Notes under the pieces: generated by a model
Database searches by the model: none
Told to the model about the DNA's origin: nothing
The model's input: only the letters and a program-made list of their open reading frames with translations
Position numbers and translations under genes: made by a program
Assembly (NCBI GenBank): GCA_015295885.1
Contig: DVEE01000398.1
Coordinates: 1-11,831, forward strand
Reading direction: 5' to 3'
Length of the DNA stretch: 11,831 bases
Source of the DNA: Leptolyngbyaceae cyanobacterium M65_K2018_010
GTDB lineage: Bacteria > Cyanobacteriota > Cyanobacteriia > Phormidesmidales > Phormidesmidaceae
Part shown: piece after piece, positions 6,882 to 11,831 of the stretch
Position numbering within the stretch: position 1 is the stretch's first letter
Layout of the letters: each line of letters starts with the position of its first letter

Positions 6882-7397
6882 ATGTTAAGAAGCTCGGCCA
6901 TAGTTCGCAGTGCTCAGTTTGACCCCACGGGTTGCTATCGCTACCACCTGGGACGGCATTGGCAGGCGCAGGCTCCGTCCCTGGCTATTCTTATGTTAAA
7001 CCCCAGCCAGGCCGATCACCGGCGAGACGACTCGACCATTCGCCGTTGTATGTGCCTGGCCCAGTCCTGGGGGTTTGGCTCCATTGCCGTGGTTAACCTG
7101 TTTGCCTATCGGACGGCCTACCCTCGCCAGTTGGCCATGGTTGCCGACCCCATTGGGCCGGATAATGACCGAGCCTTGCTCGCCGCCGCGGATCAGGCCG
7201 ATCGCCTGCTGCTGGCCTGGGGCAACGGGGGGCAATTGCACCAGCGCCATCGCCAGGTGCTCAATCTGCTAGCCCCCTATCGCGATCGGTGGTGCGCGAT
7301 CGCCCTGAACCGTACCGGTCAGCCCCGCCACCCCCTCTACGTTAAAGCCGATGCCCCCCTGCATTCCTGGGCTCACCTGACCGGTGCCGATCTGTAG
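6882..7397 (+). CDS. DUF1643 domain-containing protein
   Basis: This 171-residue protein matches the DUF1643 family over its whole length. Recognisable blocks are CYRYHLGRHW (18-27), LAILMLNPSQADHRRDDSTIRRC, GFGSIAVVNLFAYR, DPIGPDNDRALLAAA, LLAWGNGG, and GQPRHPLYV near the C-terminus. The family is soluble, occurs in bacteria and phages, and has no established biochemical function. The conserved NPS, DD and RHPLY residues suggest an enzyme or nucleic-acid-binding role, which is inference. The start ATG has no Shine-Dalgarno sequence; a weak TAATGT lies directly upstream, so a leaderless transcript is possible. The gene diverges from the MFS transporter and is 84 bp before the GDSL hydrolase gene. 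Confidence 0.9.
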   Translation: MLRSSAIVRSAQFDPTGCYRYHLGRHWQAQAPSLAILMLNPSQADHRRDDSTIRRCMCLAQSWGFGSIAVVNLFAYRTAYPRQLAMVADPIGPDNDRALLAAADQADRLLLAWGNGGQLHQRHRQVLNLLAPYRDRWCAIALNRTGQPRHPLYVKADAPLHSWAHLTGADL

Positions 7398-7404
7398 TTT
7401 GGGA

Positions 7405-7444
7405 AAGCCCAGTCAAACCGTCCTGAAGGGGTGGTTTAGGGCTT
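7405..7444 (+). other. Long hairpin between DUF1643 and GDSL hydrolase genes
   Basis: AAGCCC (7405-7410) pairs with GGGCTT (7439-7444), and inside it AAACC (7415-7419) pairs with GGTTT (7433-7437), with further G-U-rich pairing toward a GAA loop. It starts 8 nt after the DUF1643 stop codon. There is no T-run after it, so it is not a standard intrinsic terminator; it may stabilise the upstream mRNA 3' end or form part of the GDSL leader. Confidence 0.5.
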
Positions 7445-7456
7445 GCAAATCTGAGT

Positions 7457-7497
7457 AGGAGTTTCTGACCATGACAGACCTATGGATGTTTGCTTAA
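7457..7497 (+). pseudogene. Ribosome site plus out-of-frame start; likely original 5' end of the GDSL gene
   Basis: AGGAG (7457-7461) is ideally spaced (9 nt) from an ATG at 7471, but this frame closes after eight residues (MTDLWMFA, stop at 7495-7497). Restoring one T in the TTTGCTTAA stretch would continue the peptide as MTDLWMFALIAAQLLG, in frame with the hydrolase below. The simplest reading is a one-base deletion, real or from sequencing. The alternative is a short leader peptide coupled to the downstream gene, overlapping its start by 16 nt. Confidence 0.5.
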
Positions 7498-8648
7498 TAG
7501 CCGCTCAACTGCTGGGCCCATGGCTGGCGCAGGAATCCCAGCCCGGCCCCGCCGATGGCAATAGAGCCAGGGTCGTGACTGCCCAACCCACCGTTCCCCC
7601 TGCGCCCTCCTCCGGGGCCAGGGCCCTGGCCCCGGAGATGGCTCCCCTGAACCCCAGGTTGCAGCCAGGGGGAGTTACCTCCAGCCCGGCTCATTCTATG
7701 GCCGCCTCCAGAACCCGCCTCGTGGCTCCAGCCGGGGCGGCGGCCTCTCCCTCGCGGCTAGAAACCAACCTCTCCCCTACCTCTACGGAGAAGGCCACGG
7801 CCCACCCCGTTGCGCTTATGCGAGCCAGAATGCCGCGATCCACAGCAACTTGGCCACCCCCCAGTGACCCTGGTCGTGAAACTCCCCACCCCCCGGTAAG
7901 CCGGGCCACTCCCCCCCAGGTCGCCCCCTTACCCTACTGGGCCCAATCGCCCCGGCCGGTGAGCGGCAGTCAGATGTACCAATTTCGACTGGCCTCTCTG
8001 CGGGCGGGGGAACTCTTTACCCGGGCCACCCCCGGTCACTATCTGAGCCAGTGGCAAACCGCCACCACGCCGCCCACCCACCAAGACTGGCAAGCTCTGC
8101 TCCAGCGAGAGGCCGCTGTGATGGCTAGGGCCCAGGGCCACAATCGCCTTACCGTCGTTGTCGGTGATTCTCTCACCCAATGGCTTCCCTCTGAACCCCT
8201 CCCCCGCGATCGCTTCTGGCTCAACCAGGGTATATCGGGGGAAACGACCGCTCACATCCTGGGCCGCCTTCATTACTTTGCCGATACCCGGCCCGATACC
8301 ATTCACGTCATGGCTGGGATTAACGATTTGAAGCAGGGTGTCAGCGACTCAGCGGTGTTGATTAATCTGCTGCGTATCCTCAGCAGCCTACGCCAGCAAC
8401 ACCCCCAGGCCAAACTGGTGGTGCATTCCCTGTTGCCGACTAGATGGGCCCAATTGCCCAGCGATCGCATCCGCCGCATCAATATTCACCTGGCCCACTT
8501 GGCCAACCAGCAGGGTGCTATTTTTGTGGATTTACAGCCCCGCTTCAGCGATGACCAGGGGCAACTGCGACGGGAATTGACCACCGATGGTCTGCACCTC
8601 AGTTACCAGGGCTACGAAGTCTGGCGGCTGGCCCTACTGAACGATTGA
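7482..8648 (+). CDS. SGNH/GDSL-type hydrolase with long Pro/Ala-rich N-terminal region
   Basis: This is a 388-residue protein. Residues from about 222 to the end form an SGNH hydrolase, a serine esterase/lipase-like fold. Block I is VVVGDSLTQ with the nucleophile Ser230. Block II is NQGISGETT with oxyanion Gly253, block III is MAGINDLKQG with Asn281, and block V is DGLHL with Asp369 and His372, so the catalytic set is complete. Residues about 20-160 are low-complexity, rich in Pro, Ala, Ser and Thr, resembling an extracytoplasmic linker. The first 17 residues are hydrophobic but lack a basic n-region, so a signal peptide is uncertain. The ATG at 7482 has no usable ribosome site; the real start was probably at 7471 before a one-base loss. 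Substrate unknown; acyl groups on envelope lipids or glycans are plausible. It heads a run of three envelope-like genes. Confidence 0.88.
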   Translation: MDVCLIAAQLLGPWLAQESQPGPADGNRARVVTAQPTVPPAPSSGARALAPEMAPLNPRLQPGGVTSSPAHSMAASRTRLVAPAGAAASPSRLETNLSPTSTEKATAHPVALMRARMPRSTATWPPPSDPGRETPHPPVSRATPPQVAPLPYWAQSPRPVSGSQMYQFRLASLRAGELFTRATPGHYLSQWQTATTPPTHQDWQALLQREAAVMARAQGHNRLTVVVGDSLTQWLPSEPLPRDRFWLNQGISGETTAHILGRLHYFADTRPDTIHVMAGINDLKQGVSDSAVLINLLRILSSLRQQHPQAKLVVHSLLPTRWAQLPSDRIRRINIHLAHLANQQGAIFVDLQPRFSDDQGQLRRELTTDGLHLSYQGYEVWRLALLND

Positions 8649-8718
8649 ATCCTTCAGGGGGGTCTGGGTGGGGGGCCAGGGGCTCCTGGTCGTTCCCCTT
8701 TAGGGTAAAGTGCAAACC

Positions 8719-9555
8719 ATGGACATCGTCACCCTAATTGTCTCCGTCGTCATGGGGCTCTTGGCCCCGGTGGGGTTTGTGGTCGACACCCTGGCCGAAG
8801 AGGCCCTGCGGGGTCAAATAGCTGGCGCAGAAGAACTGTACCTGCGCATCGATAATGTGCCGAATTATCAGCTCCTCAATGGTCGGATTGACCATGCCCG
8901 GATTGCGGCCCGGGGATTGTATTTTCTGCAACTGCCCGACCTGCGCATCGATGCCATTGATCTGGAAACCGACGTGGTAGATGTCGATTTTGCCGCCTTG
9001 CAAGGGGGGGAACTGAAGCTGGATGAACCCGTCCAGGTGGCGCTGCGATTACAGCTCAAGGCCAGTGATTTGAATGCTTTTCTGGCCTCGCCCCTGGTCC
9101 AGGGCTGGTTAGATACTCTGCGGATTACCCTACCCGGGGCCACCGGTGAACGGGAGCGTAACCGCTATGGGTTAGCCAATCCTACCCTGGAGTTTTTGGC
9201 GGGCGATCGCTTCCGTCTCACCGTCGATTTAGTCGATCGGGTGCTAGGAGATACGGCTGCCATTGAGATTGATATCGGGTTAGGAATTGTAAATGGCAGT
9301 CGGTTTGAGTTAATCGACCCTAAAATCGAGATTGATGGAGAACCGGCCCCGCCTCAGTTGATTACCTCCCTGACTGAAGGAGCCAGCCAGGAGTTTACCC
9401 TCAAACGGTTGGAGGAATTTGGTCTGATTGCTCGTGTGCTTGCCTTCGATGTGCGGGACAATGAGTTAGATTTGGCTGTATTTGCGCGCCTGGAACCAGA
9501 TTCGCCCTTCCTGAGGGTAGCGCCAGCTGATGAAGCGGCCCTCCCCACCCCTTAG
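8719..9555 (+). CDS. DUF2993 (LmeA-like) domain protein
   Basis: This 278-residue protein belongs to the DUF2993 family, widespread in cyanobacteria and actinobacteria. In mycobacteria the member LmeA is a periplasmic phospholipid-binding protein needed for lipomannan maturation. The N-terminal hydrophobic segment IVTLIVSVVMGLLAPVGFVVD (split here for reading as residues 3-23) could be a signal or anchor. It is followed by the typical LAEEALRGQI and the NVPNYQLLNGRIDHARIAARG block, then repeated amphipathic beta strands and a C-terminal LGLIVNGS-like stretch. A GTG three codons earlier (8710) is possible, but ATG at 8719 gives the usual family N-terminus. It begins 70 bp after the GDSL hydrolase and probably shares its transcript. 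Function in cyanobacteria is unestablished; lipid binding or transport at the envelope is the best inference. Confidence 0.85.
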   Translation: MDIVTLIVSVVMGLLAPVGFVVDTLAEEALRGQIAGAEELYLRIDNVPNYQLLNGRIDHARIAARGLYFLQLPDLRIDAIDLETDVVDVDFAALQGGELKLDEPVQVALRLQLKASDLNAFLASPLVQGWLDTLRITLPGATGERERNRYGLANPTLEFLAGDRFRLTVDLVDRVLGDTAAIEIDIGLGIVNGSRFELIDPKIEIDGEPAPPQLITSLTEGASQEFTLKRLEEFGLIARVLAFDVRDNELDLAVFARLEPDSPFLRVAPADEAALPTP

Positions 9556-9573
9556 CCCCAGCCCCGCTGCATT

Positions 9574-9596
9574 AGCTTGACAGTAGGCTTTTTTTT
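9574..9596 (+). terminator. Weak intrinsic terminator or attenuator between DUF2993 and GerMN genes
   Basis: AGCTTG (9574-9579) pairs with TAGGCT (9584-9589) around an ACAG loop, using two G-U pairs, and is followed directly by seven T residues. The stem is weak, so leaky termination is more likely than a full stop. The T-run also overlaps the region just before the next ribosome site. Confidence 0.35.
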
Positions 9597-9607
9597 GGGA
9601 ACTCACC

Positions 9608-10297
9608 ATGGACCTCAAAGACAAAATTCGTCGCATTCCCCTAGGCATTTTGGTGGGGCTAGTCACCCTCACAGTCGCCTCCGGTGGCTCGGTGGCCTGG
9701 TTTACCTGGCGGGCGTTGAATCCCAAACCACCGGTGGCGGAATTTCCTACCCTAGAGGCCAAACCCGAGACGGCGGTGACCGCCCCCGCTGAAACCGCCC
9801 CCGCCCAACCCGACACCCCAACAGCACCGGCCAAGGAACCTCCTACGCCGGCGCCGGCCGCCCAGATTACCGGCCAAATTTACTGGCTGAGGGATGAAGG
9901 CAATGGCTTCAAACTGGTGCCTGAGGAGATTGCTGTGTCTGCGGGCACTAAGCCTAACGACCAGGTGAAGGCTGCCTTTGCTGCTCTGCTGTCCCAACCC
10001 GGCGATCCGGACCAAAATGCGTTCACTACCATTCCGGAGCAAACTAAACTGTTAGACGCCACCGTGGCCGCCGATGGGGTTCACGTTAACCTATCTGCTG
10101 ACTTTCAAACCGGCGGTGGCAGCGCCTCCATGATGGGGCGATTAGGCCAGGTCATCTATACCGCTACCGCCTTTAACCCCGAGGCGCCCGTGTGGATTTC
10201 TGTGGAAGGTAAACCCCTTACCCTGCTGGGAGGCGAAGGGTTAGAAGTGGCGCAGCCGATGACTCGGGCGGACTTTGATCAGGGATTTCAGCTCTAG
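9608..10297 (+). CDS. GerMN-domain protein, membrane-anchored
   Basis: This 229-residue protein has one N-terminal membrane segment (about 12-34) after a basic n-region (KDKIRR), a Pro/Ala/Thr/Glu-rich linker (about 38-86), and a C-terminal GerMN domain (about 88-212). Family marks are ITGQIYWLR, the helix NDQVKAAFAALLSQPGD, VHVNLSADFQTGGGSASMMGRLGQVIYT, and VWISVEGKPLTLLGGEGL. GerMN is named after the Bacillus germination/sporulation lipoprotein GerM and also occurs in other envelope proteins; its biochemical role is not established and sporulation is not relevant here. The protein is probably anchored in the plasma membrane with the domain in the periplasm. It lies 52 bp after the DUF2993 gene with only a weak GGGA ribosome site. 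Confidence 0.88.
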   Translation: MDLKDKIRRIPLGILVGLVTLTVASGGSVAWFTWRALNPKPPVAEFPTLEAKPETAVTAPAETAPAQPDTPTAPAKEPPTPAPAAQITGQIYWLRDEGNGFKLVPEEIAVSAGTKPNDQVKAAFAALLSQPGDPDQNAFTTIPEQTKLLDATVAADGVHVNLSADFQTGGGSASMMGRLGQVIYTATAFNPEAPVWISVEGKPLTLLGGEGLEVAQPMTRADFDQGFQL

Positions 10298-10350
10298 GGA
10301 GAGGTGATCCAAGCCTGAACAGGCCTAGGGTTGGCCGCTAAGGCCAGATT

Positions 10351-10403
10351 CGGTGAACCAGCAGGAGCATCCTGGTCTGCGGTAGGTTACCCCAGGTTCA
10401 CCG
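10351..10403 (+). other. Potential three-way-junction RNA structure
   Basis: A perfect 9-bp outer stem CGGTGAACC (10351-10359) / GGTTCACCG (10395-10403) encloses two small hairpins: CAGGA-gca-TCCTG (10362-10374) and GGTA-ggt-TACC (10381-10391). Just before it lie GCCTG/CAGGC (10315-10324 area) and TGGCC/GGCCA (10332-10346 area). It sits in the 240-bp gap after the GerMN gene. There is no T-tract. It could be a 3' end structure of the GerMN mRNA or the upstream part of the DALR gene leader. Confidence 0.5.
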
Positions 10404-10440
10404 TTATCCGTCAACCTTGGTTCCACGGCTTGATTCGGAT

Positions 10441-10470
10441 CCTATGGATCGGGCTAGGTTCGCCCATAGG
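10441..10470 (+). other. Leader hairpin that competes with the long-range start-codon stem
   Basis: CCTAT/ATAGG (10441-10445 with 10466-10470) plus GGGC/GCCC (10451-10454 with 10462-10465) form a local hairpin. Its 3' half is the same sequence that pairs with the DALR start region, so only one of the two structures can form at a time. Confidence 0.5.
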
Positions 10471-10550
10471 CCCCAGAGGGTCTTATTGATATCCGGTGCT
10501 GAGTTCAGGTGCAACTCATCAGGAGTGGGGCCTAACCATGGCGAACCTAG
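10454..10550 (+). promoter_or_regulatory. 20-bp inverted repeat enclosing the DALR gene translation start
   Basis: Two blocks pair in register. CTAGGTTCGCC (10454-10464) pairs with GGCGAACCTAG (10540-10550), and TAGGCCCCA (10467-10475) pairs with TGGGGCCTA (10526-10534). All 20 pairs are Watson-Crick, with only a 2x5-nt internal loop between the blocks. The ATG (10538-10540) lies in that internal loop and the AGGAG (10521-10525) lies directly next to the stem. The enclosed loop has its own hairpin TGAGTT/AACTCA (10500-10518). It is a candidate cis-acting translational control element; a small palindromic (MITE-like) insertion is the alternative. Confidence 0.7.
10521..10525 (+). promoter_or_regulatory. 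DALR gene ribosome binding site
   Basis: AGGAG, 12 nt before the ATG at 10538. It supports this start over the GTG at 10496. Confidence 0.65.
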
Positions 10551-11425
10551 TTGCTCTGCAAACCACATTACAAGCTGCTCTCGATCCCCTGCTGACTGCG
10601 GTGGTCGCCTCGGAGTCCCACACCGCTGACCCCTCGGCTCACCCCTGGAGCACCGGTCTTCCTTTGCGATGGGGGCGTAGCCCAACCCTCATTTCCTACG
10701 TCCTACGGCTGCCCTCCCAGGGCCATCAGTCGCCCCAGACGGGGATCCAAGCTCTCCTCACTGCTTGGCGTTCCCCCCGCGAGGCCCACCCTGAGCACCT
10801 GCCTGCCCTGATCAAAGCCTATACCCGGGCCGATCCCCTGCCGCCGGGGCAGATACTATTCGTGCCAACGCCGACTGCCCTGGGGGGATGGCTGTGGGCC
10901 TTTACCGCTGCTCCGGTTGAGATGACAGACCTGGGGGCGGGCAGTCCACCCCCGACCCGGCCCTTCCCGGCCATCCGGTTGCCCCCCAAAAGTGCTCCCC
11001 TGGCTGCAAGACTGCAACTTTCGCCCCTGGCCCTGGTGCAATATACCCACATGCGCTGCCATCAGTTGGCCCACTCACCGCTAACCATCCATCCCGAGCC
11101 AGGTACCGCTCTACCGCCCGTCCCATGGCTCGACCAACTGGCCCCTACTACCGCCGCTAGCCGGCAGGTCATCCGTAGGCTGGTTAAACTGGTGGACCAA
11201 ATGGCATTATCGCGACCCAGCGACGGCGAGGCCTGGTCTCAGACCGCCCAGACCCAGATTCTGCGGAGCGGCTACCAACTCTGCGAAGCCGCTGACCTCT
11301 GGCTAGGGGAGGTGAGGCTAGCAACCCTCGAAGCAGGAACCATCGCCCTGCTACAAGGGGTAGAGCGTGGCCTTAAGCACCTGCTCCTGACCTGGCTGCA
11401 AAGCCCAGCCCCTGACCGCCTCTGA
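10538..11425 (+). CDS. Stand-alone DALR anticodon-binding domain protein (ArgRS-like C-terminal module)
   Basis: This 295-residue protein has no catalytic synthetase part, but its second half resembles the DALR anticodon-binding domain of arginyl-tRNA synthetase. LALVQYTHMRCHQLA (about 164-178) corresponds to the QYAHARICSI helix. The helical end RLATLEAGTIALLQG with the closing APDRL (about 260-295) corresponds to the ArgRS terminus RLALxxATxxVLxxGL...APERM. The N-terminal half (1-150) is not recognised; it includes a Pro-rich stretch near 136-151. HIGH/KMSKS motifs are absent, so it cannot activate an amino acid. From memory, cyanobacteria carry proteins annotated 'DALR anticodon-binding domain-containing protein' of about this size with unknown role; tRNA binding is inference. 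ATG at 10538 is preferred because of AGGAG upstream; a GTG at 10496 would add 14 residues. The start is embedded in a strong inverted repeat. Confidence 0.75.
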   Translation: MANLVALQTTLQAALDPLLTAVVASESHTADPSAHPWSTGLPLRWGRSPTLISYVLRLPSQGHQSPQTGIQALLTAWRSPREAHPEHLPALIKAYTRADPLPPGQILFVPTPTALGGWLWAFTAAPVEMTDLGAGSPPPTRPFPAIRLPPKSAPLAARLQLSPLALVQYTHMRCHQLAHSPLTIHPEPGTALPPVPWLDQLAPTTAASRQVIRRLVKLVDQMALSRPSDGEAWSQTAQTQILRSGYQLCEAADLWLGEVRLATLEAGTIALLQGVERGLKHLLLTWLQSPAPDRL

Positions 11426-11492
11426 TTAAGGATCAGGGAGTAATCGGGAGCAAGCTATAAGAAAAACTATATTGAGTAAAGCGGTTAAAGGG

Positions 11493-11521
11493 ATGACATT
11501 TTCTGAGCTGGCTTTTATAAT
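11493..11521 (+). promoter_or_regulatory. Near-consensus sigma-70 promoter for a small RNA
   Basis: -35 ATGACA (11493-11498), 17-bp spacer, -10 TATAAT (11516-11521): 11 of 12 consensus positions with optimal spacing. It is the best promoter in the window and points at no protein gene. Predicted transcription start is about 11528-11529. Confidence 0.8.
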
Positions 11522-11528
11522 CTTTCTT

Positions 11529-11596
11529 GTGTGAGGAGCGAACCAGAGGAGATGCCGAGACGAAACACGGCCAGTCGTCGGCATCTCTTTTGTTTT
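11529..11596 (+). ncRNA. Predicted small RNA of about 68 nt
   Basis: A strong promoter at the right distance and a strong terminator bound a transcript of about 68 nt in a gene-free stretch. The 5' part (11529-11548) is predicted single-stranded, and the rest is the terminator hairpin. The first ten bases GTGTGAGGAG are the exact reverse complement of CTCCTCACAC, ten bases of the conserved core of the cyanobacterial sRNA Yfr1. The hairpin loop contains GAAACA, slightly reminiscent of the Yfr2 loop motif, but the second Yfr2 hairpin is missing. I do not assign it to a known family. Confidence 0.6.
11549..11596 (+). terminator. Strong intrinsic terminator of the predicted sRNA
   Basis: GAGATGCCGA then CGA (11549-11563, with a 2-nt GA bulge) pairs with TCGTCGGCATCTC (11575-11587): about 13 base pairs with an 11-nt loop, followed by TTTTGTTTT. 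It also lies about 125 nt after the DALR stop codon and would end any read-through from that gene. Confidence 0.88.
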
Positions 11597-11831
11597 AAAA
11601 GCTTTTATGGGTCAATCCGGCCAAACGCCCCAGAGCGCCGGTCCAGTGCCTCCAAAGAGGCCGTTCCTTTTGGGAGATATCGAGGGTGGCAGCCTGGTTG
11701 CCGGTGAACTCCCCTAACTACGGCTCACCTGAGGAATGGTTTTCTGTACCGGTGTTCTAGGAGTAGTGGTGACCTGGCTGAGAGGGCTCTAAGGGATCAG
11801 CGGGAAAATAAGATCCCGCGGGTGATAGGGG
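11597..11831. other. Gene-free, hairpin-rich right edge
   Basis: No convincing coding region or known RNA family was identified in this stretch. It holds several inverted repeats: GCCTC-CAAA-GAGGC (11648-11661), GGGAG/CTCCC (11672-11676 with 11709-11713) enclosing GGCA/TGCC, GGTGA/TCACC (11703-11729), and GCGGGA/TCCCGC (11800-11819), which competes with GGGATC/GATCCC (11793-11817). It may be the leader of a gene beyond the window. Confidence 0.45.

Noticed and set aside
9577..9582. Perfect -35 box TTGACA before the GerMN gene
   Set aside because: At 16-18 bp spacing there is no acceptable -10, and the start would fall at or inside the coding region; the bases are better explained as part of a weak hairpin before the T-run.
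11529..11541. Yfr1 itself on the minus strand (CTCCTCACAC is present there)
   Set aside because: In Yfr1 the core is followed closely by a terminator hairpin; on the minus strand only AT-rich unstructured sequence follows, and promoter plus terminator signals favour the plus strand.
11552..11707. 51-codon open frame (Arg-rich peptide) starting at ATG 11552 with GAGGAG nearby
   Set aside because: The GAGGAG directly abuts the ATG (no spacing), the frame reads through the strong terminator hairpin, and the peptide resembles no known small protein.
11703..11729. B12-box-like GGTGAACTCC
   Set aside because: The downstream CCCGC...ACTGT part of the cobalamin riboswitch box is absent; the GGTGA/TCACC inverted repeat explains the similarity.
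11736..11792. 18-codon hydrophobic mini-frame (MVFCTGVLGVVVTWLRGL)
   Set aside because: Too short, ribosome-like GAGG is only about one base from the ATG, and nothing else supports translation.
11752..11831. Partial resemblance to a TPP riboswitch (GGCTGAGA after a TCTAGGAG stretch, later AGGGG)
   Set aside because: The diagnostic CCTTTGAACCTGAT segment is missing and the pairing order does not fit; the window ends too early to test further.

Overview
The window is chromosomal DNA from a GC-rich cyanobacterium. Ten perfect copies of the cyanobacterial HIP1 octamer GCGATCGC are visible, starting near 306, 2474, 3999, 4137, 5739, 6523, 7296, 8206, 8461 and 9203. GroEL ends in GDFDY like cyanobacterial GroEL1, and the groESL control region carries both a CIRCE operator and a K-box. 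A filamentous Leptolyngbya/Nodosilinea-like lineage is possible, but this is a guess from GC content and protein style.

Minus-strand block (1-6794). The left edge is an array of 14-bp tandem repeats, followed by an ABC-2 type export permease with no ATPase beside it. After a gene-free stretch of about 460 bp comes the groES-groEL chaperonin operon. It has a clear control region (K-box, promoter, CIRCE), an unusually long and structured intercistronic spacer, and a strong intrinsic terminator. Upstream of groES on the same strand are a multi-pass GT-C/PMT-like glycosyltransferase and an MFS transporter.

Plus-strand block (6882-11425). A DUF1643 protein diverges from the MFS gene. It is followed by three closely spaced genes that look envelope-related: an SGNH/GDSL hydrolase, a DUF2993 protein and a membrane-anchored GerMN-domain protein. 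The last gene encodes a stand-alone DALR (arginyl-tRNA-synthetase-type anticodon-binding) domain protein. Its translation start lies inside a 20-bp inverted repeat, behind a heavily structured leader of about 240 nt.

Right edge (11426-11831). No protein gene is seen. There is a near-consensus sigma-70 promoter followed 8 nt later by the start of a compact predicted small RNA of about 68 nt, ending in a strong terminator hairpin. Its predicted 5' end is exactly complementary to ten bases of the conserved core of the cyanobacterial sRNA Yfr1.

The items most worth pursuing are the DALR-gene leader, the predicted sRNA, and the apparent one-base frameshift at the start of the GDSL hydrolase gene.
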